DNA from: Silicimonas sp.
GTDB lineage: Bacteria > Pseudomonadota > Alphaproteobacteria > Rhodobacterales > Rhodobacteraceae
DNA: 60,491 bases
Reading direction: 5' to 3'
Assembly: GCA_022826205.1 (NCBI GenBank)
Contig: JAJDVJ010000121.1
Coordinates: forward strand, 1-60,491
Part shown: positions 26,156-35,026 of the stretch, one piece after another
Numbering within the stretch: the first letter of the stretch is position 1
Layout of the letters: each line of letters opens with the position of its first letter
Notes under the pieces: model-generated
What the model was told of the DNA's origin: nothing
What the model saw: the letters and a program-made list of their open reading frames with translations, nothing else
Databases searched by the model: none
Made by a program: the position numbers and the translations under genes

Positions 26156-26425
26156 ATCCTGCGATTGAGGCACTGCTGGGCAAGGCGTCGTGCGAAGTCC
26201 AAACAAGGACGTGCGAGAAGCCAGATCAGGTGCATCGCAGGCATGACAGCGAACGAATTTTCGAGGGCAGAATCCCGGAAAAGAAGCGCTTGGAGAGTTA
26301 CTTGACGTCACGCTGACCAAGCGTCACTCCGCCTTGAACGTGTGTTCCAGGTGATGTAAAAGGAAAGGCCCGGCAAGTGAATGATTCCGGGGCCGACAGG
26401 CGTGACGAACGGAGCGTTTTGACGG

Positions 26426-26857
26426 ATGGCTTTCCAGTCTCCAATTCAGGATTTGGACCGGATTGGGCACCACCTCCATCGCCCGGCTCCGATCAACCGA
26501 TTCCAAAGTTTGATCCGGCATCTTGCCCGTCCGGAAGCTCAGAGAAAGTTTGTGCTCGCTGATATTCATGACCTGCTGGCGAAACTCCGCCCGGACGAGT
26601 TCAGCGAAGTCGTCAGGCACGGGCCTGATGTGGCTCTGTCACCGTTCAGGGCAAATTACCTTTGCGGCATGGTGGAATACGCAGCAGGCCTGAAAGGTGT
26701 CCGTCCGCCATCTTGGACGGCGGATGTGGCACCCTTGAAGGAACCCTGGTTCGGTACGGACCTGAAGAGCCTGCGCCTGCATCTCCTCACAAACTCGCCG
26801 GCGCCGTTTCGGCGGCGTAACATCTTCATTGATTCCTCCGTCGGCACCCGGGTTTGA
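26426..26857 (+). CDS. hypothetical helical protein paired with nucleotidyltransferase
   Basis: A 143-aa helical protein. The C-terminal half (SWTADVAPLKEPWFGTDLKS, then LRLHLLTNSPAPFRRRNIFI) ends with a SPAPFRRRNIF motif that I associate, from memory, with small proteins encoded next to DUF6036-type nucleotidyltransferases. The stop overlaps the next start (TTGA), so translation is coupled. It could be an antitoxin or a helper of the nucleotidyltransferase. The start is not supported by a strong ribosome site. Confidence 0.65.
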   Translation: MAFQSPIQDLDRIGHHLHRPAPINRFQSLIRHLARPEAQRKFVLADIHDLLAKLRPDEFSEVVRHGPDVALSPFRANYLCGMVEYAAGLKGVRPPSWTADVAPLKEPWFGTDLKSLRLHLLTNSPAPFRRRNIFIDSSVGTRV

Positions 26858-27411
26858 GCTTGTCCCTTACGGCACAACAAATTGACTTCCTCTTCGGGAA
26901 ACTGAATCAGGAATTGGCGCGAACCAGCGTGAGGGGTGAAGTCTTTGTCGTGGGCGGCGCCGTCATGTGCCTGGCGCTTAATGTCCGCACAGCCACAAAG
27001 GATGTGGATGCCCTGTTCCGTCCTGCCGCTGAAGTCCGCAAGGCGGCAGAGACTGTAGCCATCCAATCCGGATTCGATGTTCCGCTGGACTGGCTTAATG
27101 ACGCGGTGAAGGGTTTTCTCAGCCCCCGAGGCAGCTTTCGAGACTACCGGGAGATGTCAAATCTGCGCGTGATGACCGCGGAACCGGAGTATCTTCTTGC
27201 AATGAAATGCATGTCGATGCGCATAGGGGAGGAATCACACGACGTGGACGACACCTGTTTCCTCTTGGACCATCTGGGGATCGGGAGTTACGACGAGGCC
27301 CTGTCCGTGGTCGCAAAATACTATCCTGTCGAACAGATTCCTCAGAAGACCTTCTACGCTCTTGAAGAGATCACCGCGTCGAGCAAGGATACCGAATCCA
27401 CGTCCCGGTGA
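26854..27411 (+). CDS. DUF6036-like nucleotidyltransferase (possible AbiEii-like toxin)
   Basis: A 185-aa protein starting at TTG 26854, overlapping the previous stop by four bases. The N-terminal GEVFVVGGAVMCLALNVRTA followed by TKDVDALF is a minimal nucleotidyltransferase core: GG, the conserved R-x-T and a D-x-D metal site. EPEYLLAMKCMSMRIGEESH with DVDDTCFLLDHLG resembles the LLAMKLxAxRxRDxDD block of AbiEii/DUF6036 proteins. Together with the upstream gene it may form a two-component toxin-antitoxin or abortive-infection unit (inference). Confidence 0.75.
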   Translation: MSLSLTAQQIDFLFGKLNQELARTSVRGEVFVVGGAVMCLALNVRTATKDVDALFRPAAEVRKAAETVAIQSGFDVPLDWLNDAVKGFLSPRGSFRDYREMSNLRVMTAEPEYLLAMKCMSMRIGEESHDVDDTCFLLDHLGIGSYDEALSVVAKYYPVEQIPQKTFYALEEITASSKDTESTSR

Positions 27412-27949
27412 AACCGAACTCTTGCGGGCTATGGGGCAGTCTTTGGCTGCGCGCATGCACGCGTACACGGCATTCTCATGTAGCAATGGCTCACGCCCAG
27501 GGCGCGGCAATATTTGAGACTTGCAAACACTTGGCAGCACTTGTCGATATCGTGCTTGAGGACGACGATGTACCGCTTGGCAATAGTGGAAATCCAAGTG
27601 CATTTCCCGCTGCTCGGGGACTGGATCGTCCAGCGTGACATCGCGCCGGTGTTCGTTGAGACGTTCGTTCGCGCGGTCATGAGTTGGAGCCGATTGCAGG
27701 ACCACCGGATGGACCTGTGTCGAGACAACGAAAGGCAGGGCTGGCATGAGCGCTTCCACAAGCACGACAGGCCCGGGAACGACATCTGGCTCAGGCCGCC
27801 CCGAAATGGTTGGAAGGGCACCGCAAATGGTTGGCTGTCTCGGCCGAACGGTTAAGCACTGATGCGACATATCGAACGGTTGTGCAAAGCAGGTGTGGCA
27901 ACTAGACACGCCGAATGAGGATTCAGTCGTTGCGGACGGGGGACAGGCG
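27412..27949. other. 538-bp gap with no recognisable gene
   Basis: Mid-length open frames exist on both strands (for example plus-strand FPLLGDWIVQRDIAPVFVET and a minus-strand frame containing KRYIVVLKHDIDKCCQ) but match nothing I can name. It may be transposon debris. The last part is the leader of pntA, with GGGGGACAGG at 27938-27947. Confidence 0.45.
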
Positions 27950-29521
27950 ATGAAAGTCGGTGTGCCGAAGGAAGTTGCCTCGGGCGAGGCGCGTGTGGCG
28001 ATGACGCCAGCAAGCGCAAGAGACCTTCAGAAGCTTGGATACGCATGCCTGGTTCAAGAGGGTGCAGGCGCGGCCGCGGGCTTCGGCGATTCCGAATACA
28101 AGGATGCCGGTGCCGAGGTCGTGACCGGGGACGCTGTCTGGGGTGATGCGGACGTCGTGGCCAAGGTGCTGCCTCCGACCGAATCTGAAGTGGCAGCACT
28201 TTCGCGAGGCCAGACGTTGATCTCGTTCGTGTACCCGGCAGCGAACGAGAAGCTCCTGGAAATTGCTCGGGACAACGGCGCGAATGTCATCGCGATGGAC
28301 ATGGTGCCGAGGATCAGCAGGGCGCAGAAAATGGATGCGCTCAGTTCGATGGCGAACATCGCCGGCTATCGTGCGGTCATCGAGGCAGGGAACAATTTCG
28401 GACGGTTCTTCACGGGCCAGATCACGGCGGCAGGCAAGGTGCCGCCGGCGAAAGTCCTCGTCGTGGGGGCGGGCGTTGCCGGTCTTGCGGCAATCGGCAC
28501 GGCCACAAGCCTCGGGGCGATCACCTTCGCCTTTGACGTCAGGCCGGAAGTGGCTGAGCAGATCGAGTCGATGGGGGCCGAATTCGTGGCGCTGGAGTTC
28601 GAGGACCAGCATCAGGATGGCGCTGCCACGGGTGGCTATGCCGCGCCGTCAAGCCCGGAGTTCAGGGAGAAGCAGCTCGAGAAGTTCCGCGAGCTTGCGC
28701 CCGAGATGGACATTGTCATCACGACTGCCTTGATACCGAACCGGGACGCACCGATCCTTTGGACCCGCGACATGGTCGAGGCGATGAAGCCCGGCAGCGT
28801 CATCGTCGACCTTGCCGCCGAGCGGGGCGGCAACTGCGAACTGACCAAAAAGGACGAGAAGATCGTGACCGACAATGGTGTCACCATTGTCGGATACACC
28901 GACTTTCCGTCCCGCATGGCCGCGCAGTCCTCGCTGCTCTATGCAACCAATGTCCGGCACATGGTCGCGGACCTGACGCCGGAAAGGAACGGTGAGGTCG
29001 TCCATGACATGGAGGATGACGTCATCCGCGGAGCCACGGTGACCTTCGGCGGCGAAATCACCTACCCGCCACCGCCGCCAAAGGTTCAGGCGATCGCTGC
29101 GCAGCCCGCGAAGGCAAGCCCGCGCGAGCAGACGCCTGAGGAAAGAAAGGCCGGAGAGCTTGCCGCATTCAAGGAAGCGACAAAGCGCCAGGTCGCGCTG
29201 CTCGTGGTAGGGGGCCTTCTCATGCTCCTTGTCGGGTCATTCGCTCCCGTGAGCTTCATGCAGCACTTCATCGTATTCGCCCTCGCCGTATTCGTCGGAT
29301 TCCAGGTAATCTGGAATGTCCAGCACGCGCTTCACACGCCGCTGATGTCGGTGACAAACGCGATTTCGGGGATCATCATCGTCGGTGCGCTGCTTCAGAT
29401 CGGGGCCGTGCACTGGGTCGTCGTATTTCTGAGCTTCGTCGGTGTGTTGATCGCTTCAATTAATGTCGTGGGGGGCTTTCTGGTGACGCGCCGGATGCTT
29501 GCCATGTTCCAGAAGTCGTAA
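27950..29521 (+). CDS. pntA: NAD(P) transhydrogenase subunit alpha (fused alpha1/alpha2)
   Basis: 523 aa from ATG 27950. The N-terminal dehydrogenase-like domain dI starts [20 protein letters not shown], with the NAD-binding [20 protein letters not shown] and the RQD-loop-equivalent [20 protein letters not shown]. After a Pro-rich linker (YPPPPPKVQ) a membrane domain with about four helices follows ([20 protein letters not shown], then [20 protein letters not shown]). It couples hydride transfer from NADH to NADP+ with proton entry. It is 12 bp upstream of pntB. Confidence 0.96.
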   Translation: MKVGVPKEVASGEARVAMTPASARDLQKLGYACLVQEGAGAAAGFGDSEYKDAGAEVVTGDAVWGDADVVAKVLPPTESEVAALSRGQTLISFVYPAANEKLLEIARDNGANVIAMDMVPRISRAQKMDALSSMANIAGYRAVIEAGNNFGRFFTGQITAAGKVPPAKVLVVGAGVAGLAAIGTATSLGAITFAFDVRPEVAEQIESMGAEFVALEFEDQHQDGAATGGYAAPSSPEFREKQLEKFRELAPEMDIVITTALIPNRDAPILWTRDMVEAMKPGSVIVDLAAERGGNCELTKKDEKIVTDNGVTIVGYTDFPSRMAAQSSLLYATNVRHMVADLTPERNGEVVHDMEDDVIRGATVTFGGEITYPPPPPKVQAIAAQPAKASPREQTPEERKAGELAAFKEATKRQVALLVVGGLLMLLVGSFAPVSFMQHFIVFALAVFVGFQVIWNVQHALHTPLMSVTNAISGIIIVGALLQIGAVHWVVVFLSFVGVLIASINVVGGFLVTRRMLAMFQKS

Positions 29522-29533
29522 GGGGCTCGGACG

Positions 29534-31015
29534 ATGTTGTCGAACGGACTTGTCTCGGCCGCCTATATCGCGGCTTCGGTTCTCTTCATTTTGTCGCTGG
29601 GCGGCCTGTCAAACCAGGAAAGCGCCAAGCGGGCGATCTGGTACGGAATCGTCGGCATGGCAATTGCCATTCTGGCGACGGTTCTGTCACCGGGCATCCA
29701 GAACCTAGCCCTTATAGTGGTCGCCGTAGCGGCGGGCGCCTTCGTGGGCCAGTACGTCGCTGCGCGGGTGAAGATGACGGAAATGCCGCAGCTGGTGGCG
29801 GCGCTTCATTCTTTTGTCGGGCTGGCGGCGGTGTTCATCGGTCTGAACGCCGACATCATGCTGAACGCAGTTACCGAGATGCGTGAGACGGGCATGGCAC
29901 TTGAGGAGGCCGGCCTCACCGCCTTTGGCGAAAAGCTCTGGAAGAAAGACGCGACCGAGATCGCGATCCTGAAGGTCGAGGTCTTCCTTGGGATCGTGAT
30001 CGGGGCGATAACGTTTACCGGATCTGTCGTCGCGTTCGGGAAGCTTGCCGGCAAGGTCAGCGGCAAGCCGAAGAAGCTCATGCTTCCGTCCGAGAAAATG
30101 CCCTTGCCGGTCATTTCCGGGCACTGGCTCAACGCGATTGCCACCGTCGCATGTCTCGTCCTCGGGTATCTCTATCTCGACGGGTCCGGAATCTGGACGA
30201 TGGTCGTGGTTTCGCTTGTGGCGGGATTCATCGGGTGGCACCTGATCATGGGGATTGGCGGTGCAGACATGCCGGTCGTCGTCTCGATGCTGAACAGCTA
30301 TTCAGGCTGGGCGGCGGCGGCGATCGGATTCACCCTGGGCAATGACCTGCTGATCGTCACAGGCGCCCTCGTGGGTTCTTCTGGCGCGATCCTGTCCTAC
30401 ATCATGTGCCGAGCGATGAACCGTCATTTCGTGAGCGTGATTCTTGGCGGCTTCGGCGGTGATGGCGGCCCGGCAGCGGAAATCGCGGGCGAGCAGATTG
30501 CCATTGATGCAGACGGAGTCGCGACTGCCTTGGGCGAGGCCGAATCGATCATCATCGTTCCAGGCTACGGAATGGCCGTGGCGCAGGCGCAGGCATCTGT
30601 CAGTGAACTGACGCGAAAGCTGCGGGGTCAAGGCAAGGATGTACGCTTCGCCATACACCCGGTCGCCGGGAGGCTGCCGGGCCATATGAACGTGCTGCTG
30701 GCTGAAGCCAAGGTGCCCTACGACATCGTGCTCGAAATGGACGAGATCAACGAGGACTTCCCGAATACCGATGTGGCGATCGTCATCGGCTCGAACGACA
30801 TCGTCAACCCGGCAGCGCAGGACGATCCGAACTCGCCGATTGCCGGGATGCCGGTGCTTGAGGTCTGGAAGTCCAAGCAGGTTTTTGTTTCCAAGCGAGG
30901 GCAGGGCACCGGATACGCTGGAATTGAGAACCCGCTGTTCTACAAGGAAAACACGCGCATGTTCTATGGCGACGCCAAGGACAGCGTGAACAGCCTGCTG
31001 CCGAAGATTGAGTAA
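29534..31015 (+). CDS. pntB: NAD(P) transhydrogenase subunit beta
   Basis: A 493-aa protein. About eight to nine membrane helices come first (for example [20 protein letters not shown], containing the conserved His near the proton path, and the AMRETG-equivalent [16 protein letters not shown]). The NADP(H)-binding dIII domain follows, with [20 protein letters not shown] (GxGxxxA/V), the [20 protein letters not shown] block and [19 protein letters not shown] at the end. It partners PntA to supply NADPH. The length is normal. Confidence 0.96.
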   Translation: MLSNGLVSAAYIAASVLFILSLGGLSNQESAKRAIWYGIVGMAIAILATVLSPGIQNLALIVVAVAAGAFVGQYVAARVKMTEMPQLVAALHSFVGLAAVFIGLNADIMLNAVTEMRETGMALEEAGLTAFGEKLWKKDATEIAILKVEVFLGIVIGAITFTGSVVAFGKLAGKVSGKPKKLMLPSEKMPLPVISGHWLNAIATVACLVLGYLYLDGSGIWTMVVVSLVAGFIGWHLIMGIGGADMPVVVSMLNSYSGWAAAAIGFTLGNDLLIVTGALVGSSGAILSYIMCRAMNRHFVSVILGGFGGDGGPAAEIAGEQIAIDADGVATALGEAESIIIVPGYGMAVAQAQASVSELTRKLRGQGKDVRFAIHPVAGRLPGHMNVLLAEAKVPYDIVLEMDEINEDFPNTDVAIVIGSNDIVNPAAQDDPNSPIAGMPVLEVWKSKQVFVSKRGQGTGYAGIENPLFYKENTRMFYGDAKDSVNSLLPKIE

Positions 31016-31023
31016 GTGCTGTC

Positions 31024-31041
31024 CGGTCCGTGCGCGGGCCG
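31024..31041. terminator. hairpin between converging pntB and oxidoreductase gene
   Basis: CGGTCCG-TGCG-CGGGCCG can form a 7-bp stem (one G-T pair) with a four-base loop within the 51-bp gap between converging genes. There is no T-tract, so a Rho-independent terminator is only possible. Confidence 0.3.
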
Positions 31042-31066
31042 ACTGACGTGCGCCTCGCGCGATGAT

Positions 31067-32023
31067 TCAGCCGCGACTGGCCGTGACCTCGTGGCCAGGC
31101 TCTTCCGGTTCGTCATCGACGATTTCGGATGGGAAGCCCTGTGCGCGGACGTCGAGGCCGGTCGGCTCCTCGTAGCGCCTGATGATGTTGGGCGAAAGTT
31201 CACGCGGGCCGTAGGCTGCGACTGCTTCCCGAAACAAGTCGACGAGCAACGGGGAAAGCGCGAGCGGAACGCCTTTGTCGGCGGCGATCTGGTCGAAGAG
31301 ACCCACGTCCTTCAGCACGAGATCCATCGTGAAGTTGATGTCACGCGATCCGTTGAGAATGACCTGGCTTTCGGTTTCGTGAACGAAGGAATTGCCGGAC
31401 GAGATTCGAATTGCCTCGTAGGTGGTGGCAAGATCCATACCAGCCGCTTTCATTGTCGTAAGCGCCTCGGCAAGGCTGACGAGATTGGCGGTAGCAAGAT
31501 AATTGGTCATGACCTTGAGGATCGACGCCGACCCGACCTCGCCGGTGTGCAACACCCGCCGTCCGAGTGTCGTGAGAACAGGAAGGGCCCTCTCAAAGGT
31601 TGGCCGGTCGCATCCCGCAAAGATTGATATGTTGCCAGTCGCCGCGCGATGGCAGCCGCCGGAAACCGGACAATCGACCGCGTGCGCACCCTTCTCTTCG
31701 ACGAGGCGTGCCATGCGCCGGACTTCGTCTGCATCCGTAGTCGACATTTCCGCCCAGATGGATCCCGGGCGAATTGCGGTGAGAATGCCGTCTTCCGCCT
31801 CCATGACGGTCGAGCAGGCGGACGGTGACGGCAGGCAAGTGATCACGTAGTCGCAGGCGGCGGCCATTTCAGCGGGGCTCCCGGCCCGCTTTGCGCCGTC
31901 CGCAAGAAACGGTTCGGCCATTTCGTGATCAATGTCGCGGACGGTCAGGTCGAGGCCGTTCCGCAGCAGGCTGCAGGCAAGTTTTCCACCAACATTGCCT
32001 AGCCCGATGAATCCAATTTTCAT
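31067..32023 (-). CDS. 3-hydroxyisobutyrate dehydrogenase-like NAD(P)-dependent oxidoreductase
   Basis: 318 aa from ATG 32023, with AGGGAGAA just upstream. MKIGFIGLGNVGGKLACSLL is the beta-hydroxyacid dehydrogenase Rossmann motif. DCPVSGGCHRAATGNISIFA is the substrate-binding block, and GSASILKVMTNYLATANLVS contains the catalytic Lys. A short acidic tail (DDEPEEPGHEV) is added at the C-terminus. It is divergent from the aminotransferase at 32145. It probably oxidises a 3-hydroxyacid such as 3-hydroxyisobutyrate or tartronate semialdehyde; the substrate is not determined. Confidence 0.92.
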   Translation of the reverse strand: MKIGFIGLGNVGGKLACSLLRNGLDLTVRDIDHEMAEPFLADGAKRAGSPAEMAAACDYVITCLPSPSACSTVMEAEDGILTAIRPGSIWAEMSTTDADEVRRMARLVEEKGAHAVDCPVSGGCHRAATGNISIFAGCDRPTFERALPVLTTLGRRVLHTGEVGSASILKVMTNYLATANLVSLAEALTTMKAAGMDLATTYEAIRISSGNSFVHETESQVILNGSRDINFTMDLVLKDVGLFDQIAADKGVPLALSPLLVDLFREAVAAYGPRELSPNIIRRYEEPTGLDVRAQGFPSEIVDDEPEEPGHEVTASRG

Positions 32024-32144
32024 GACAGTTCTCCCTGCGAAATGCATGCCCTGTTCCAATTGGAATGGACAGTTCATTTGCGGCATCAAGAAGGCGTTTT
32101 TGCGGGGCTTGTCAGCAAATGAACCGCATGCTGAATTCGGTGCG

Positions 32145-33251
32145 ATGAAACGGCCACAGGAAACCCCGCTTGCCGACAGTCTTCCGGCGACCGTGCCATT
32201 TGTCGGCCCCGAAGCCATCGAGCGTCGCCTAGGCCACCGCTTCCGCGCACGGATCGGTGCCAACGAAAACGTGTTCGGGCCATCCCCCAAGGCCATCAAG
32301 GCAATTCAGGACCTGGCGGGCGATGCCTGGATGTACGGAGATCCAGAGAGTTTCGATTTGCGAGAGGCCCTTGCCGGCCATCTGGGAATCGCTCGAGACG
32401 AAGTCGTCGTGGGCGAGGGGGTCGACGGGCTTCTCGGCTATGCAGTCAGGCTCTTCGTCCAGGAAGGCGAACGGGTCGTGACCTCCGACGGAGCCTACCC
32501 GACATTCAGCTACCATGTGGTGGGATTCGGCGGCGATCTCGTGAAGGTGCCGTATCGGGACGACAGGGAAGACGTAGCCGCCCTCCTTGAAGCCGCACGG
32601 GCATCCGGCGCGAAAATGATCTATCTGGCGAATCCCGACAATCCGATGGGAACCTGGCAGGATCCGGCCCGGATCGAAGGCATGATCGCTGGCCTTCCCG
32701 AGAATTGCGTCCTGGTCCTTGACGAGGCGTATTTGGAATTTGCACCGGACAGCATTGTACCAAACGTGCCGATTGACGATCCCCGAGTGATCCGCATGCG
32801 GACGTTTTCCAAGGCCCATGGAATGGCGGGACTGCGGGTGGGCTATGCGTTCGGTGAGAGGAGCGTGATTCAGAGCTTCGAGAAGATACGCAATCACTTC
32901 GGCATGAACCGGATCAGCCAGATTGCTGCACAGATTGCCCTGTCGGACCATGACTGGCTTAGCCACGTAAGGAGCGAAGTCGGCAAGGCGCGTGAGCGGA
33001 TCGCGAAGATCGCGGAGGACTGCGGGCTGGATTCGATTCCGTCGGCCGCGAATTTTGTGGCAGTTGATTGTAGCAGGGATGGTGCCTTCGCGCGCCGTGT
33101 TCTGGAAGAGCTCGAAGCACGGGATGTCTTTGTTCGGATGCCCGGCGTCGCGCCAGCGAACCGTTGCATCCGGATTACCGCAGGACGTCCAGTTGACTTG
33201 GATCTCCTTGCGCAAGTCCTGCCAGAGGCGCTCGCCGCCGCGAGGCGCTGA
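32145..33251 (+). CDS. histidinol-phosphate aminotransferase-like class I/II aminotransferase
   Basis: A 368-aa PLP enzyme. ARIGANENVFGPSPKAIKAI is the N-terminal substrate/PLP block of HisC-like enzymes. Further blocks are IYLANPDNPMGTW (Asn), VLVLDEAYLEFA (Asp and Tyr) and MRTFSKAHGMAGLRVGYAFG, with the PLP-binding Lys about residue 223. ANRCIRITAGRP supplies the terminal Arg. It lacks his-operon neighbours and sits divergent to a hydroxyacid dehydrogenase, so it may transaminate a different aromatic or branched substrate. Confidence 0.9.
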   Translation: MKRPQETPLADSLPATVPFVGPEAIERRLGHRFRARIGANENVFGPSPKAIKAIQDLAGDAWMYGDPESFDLREALAGHLGIARDEVVVGEGVDGLLGYAVRLFVQEGERVVTSDGAYPTFSYHVVGFGGDLVKVPYRDDREDVAALLEAARASGAKMIYLANPDNPMGTWQDPARIEGMIAGLPENCVLVLDEAYLEFAPDSIVPNVPIDDPRVIRMRTFSKAHGMAGLRVGYAFGERSVIQSFEKIRNHFGMNRISQIAAQIALSDHDWLSHVRSEVGKARERIAKIAEDCGLDSIPSAANFVAVDCSRDGAFARRVLEELEARDVFVRMPGVAPANRCIRITAGRPVDLDLLAQVLPEALAAARR

Positions 33252-33567
33252 TCATTGAGGCACCGGATTCCTCCGAGGAGGCTGGCGCGTGTTCCGCGCT
33301 ACACCTGAGCCCCAGTTTGGGGCGTCGGCCGGATGGCAGGCGAAACTAAACAATCGAAACCTGCCAGCCGAGATAGAGCGGCGCGGAGACCCGGTTGACC
33401 GCTGCCTCAAGTGATCGCGGTCTCGCCCTCGTTTTTGCAGCCCAATTCCATGATGGATCGGCCAAACAATCGTACCCAAAGGTATGTAACGCAGCGAATT
33501 TGCGAAGAGGATGTCCAAAATCTGATTCTACCATTGATCCCGGAAAATTAGCGGACTTGGAGGTCGT
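33252..33567. other. intergenic region before the double-cupin gene
   Basis: No gene is seen. It probably holds the promoter of the following gene. GGAGG at 33559-33563 is its ribosome-binding site. Confidence 0.5.
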
Positions 33568-34860
33568 GTGACAGATAATCGTCCTTATTATTTCGTGGCG
33601 AGTCATAAGGTACTCAACCGTTCCACAATCAACGACATCTACGTGCCACAGGCGGTGGCCTGCCTTAACAAGTTTGACGTCGAAATCCTCGCAGTCAACG
33701 AGACGACAGAAGTGATAGAGGGTCAGACCGGACACGATCGGCTGGTGATCCTGCGCTTCCCCAGCCGCGATGAGGCAATGCGCTGGTACAATTCGCCCGA
33801 GTACCAATCCATGATCCATCTGCGGTTGGATTCGGTTGAAGGGACACTGATACTGGCTGAGGGACTGAACGCGCAGGATCTCGCGGCAGCCGGGGTGACG
33901 GGACACTCCAATGGTGGTGCACTTGCCGCACCTGCCACGCCCGCGCACGTGGCTCAGCCACAATCATCGGGCAACCAGGGGTTCGCAGACAGTTTCCGGT
34001 CAGGTGAGCTTACAACAAGTGGGTTCCAGGGCTGGACTGACAGCGTCAAGAGAGAATTCAGTGCCAATGCCTACAACGGCAAGATTGGCACCGATTTGGT
34101 GTTCGAAAACGACTCGGTTCGGGTCTGGCACATTGCTCTTGAACCAGGCGAGAAAATGCCGGTCCATCGCCATGTCCTGACATATTTCTGGACCGCAATC
34201 ACACCGGGTCGTTTCCTGCAGCGCACCTATGACGGCACGACCTACGAAAGCGACTATCAGGCCGGGCTGACGCACTTCTACCACGTCAAGTCGGGTGAGT
34301 TCGCGTTGCATGACCTGGAAAATGTAGGCGACACGAAGATGGTATTCGTTGCGGTCGAATTGAAAAAGGAAAGTGCAAATTTCCCGCTCTCGCTTTTTGA
34401 GAGCCAACCAATGCCCCGCCCTGAGGCAATCGATTCCAGCAGGCATGCAGACAGTTTCAGATCGGGCGAGTTGACCACTTCGAACTTCCAGGACTGGTCC
34501 GATGCCATCCGGCTTGAGTTCAAGAACAACGAGTTCAATGGTCGCATCGGAACCGATCTGGTGTTCGAAAACAGTTCGGTTCGGGTCTGGCACATGACCT
34601 TGAAGCCCGGCGAACGCATGCCGGTCCATCGTCATGTCCTGACCTATTTCTGGACCGCGATTACGCCAGGGCGCTTCCTGCAGCGAACCTACGACGGGAC
34701 GACCTACGAAAGCGATTATGACGCCGGGCTCACGCACTATTATGACGTTGGCGAAGGCGAATTCGCGCTTCACAACTTGGAAAACGTTGGCGATACAACC
34801 ATGATCTTTTGTGCGGTTGAGCTGAAACGTGAGAGCACGAACCAGCCTCTGCCTTTCTGA
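33568..34860 (+). CDS. DUF1330 domain fused to two tandem cupin domains
   Basis: A 430-aa protein from GTG 33568 (GGAGG at 33559). Residues about 5-97 match DUF1330 (VLRFPSRDEAMRWYNSPEYQ-like block, here ILRFPSRDEAMRWYNSPEYQ, then LRLDSVEGTLILAEG). A linker is followed by two near-identical repeats starting at residues 139 and 293, each with ADSFRSGELTTS, GTDLVFEN, a cupin HRHVLTYFWTAITPGRFLQR and FALH(D/N)LENVGDT. The repeat period is 154 residues (462 bp). It is probably a cytosolic metal-binding or sensor protein. It is 163 bp upstream of the ABC binding-protein gene. Confidence 0.82.
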   Translation: MTDNRPYYFVASHKVLNRSTINDIYVPQAVACLNKFDVEILAVNETTEVIEGQTGHDRLVILRFPSRDEAMRWYNSPEYQSMIHLRLDSVEGTLILAEGLNAQDLAAAGVTGHSNGGALAAPATPAHVAQPQSSGNQGFADSFRSGELTTSGFQGWTDSVKREFSANAYNGKIGTDLVFENDSVRVWHIALEPGEKMPVHRHVLTYFWTAITPGRFLQRTYDGTTYESDYQAGLTHFYHVKSGEFALHDLENVGDTKMVFVAVELKKESANFPLSLFESQPMPRPEAIDSSRHADSFRSGELTTSNFQDWSDAIRLEFKNNEFNGRIGTDLVFENSSVRVWHMTLKPGERMPVHRHVLTYFWTAITPGRFLQRTYDGTTYESDYDAGLTHYYDVGEGEFALHNLENVGDTTMIFCAVELKRESTNQPLPF

Positions 34861-34901
34861 CCAGGCGTTTAGGCTGCGAAGCAAGCGCTGCTGATCTCAA
34901 T

Positions 34902-34949
34902 AAAAGCGACTAACGGGTATACGCGACGGCGGCGCGGTTTAGCGCTTTT
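34902..34949. promoter_or_regulatory. inverted repeat before the solute-binding protein gene
   Basis: AAAAGCGACTAA (34902) and TTAGCGCTTTT (34939) are inverted repeats around a 25-base spacer in the 163-bp gap between the double-cupin and binding-protein genes. It could be a terminator for the former or an operator for the latter. Confidence 0.35.
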
Positions 34950-35026
34950 GCATCTACCCGGTCATGTTAAGGGCAGGTAGCCACCCTGTACGGCACCGGA
35001 ATACAGCATACCTAGGGAGGTAAGTG

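Noticed and set aside
32229-33215. 328-codon minus-strand open frame
   Set aside because: Antisense to the aminotransferase gene, which has all PLP motifs; the minus frame has none.
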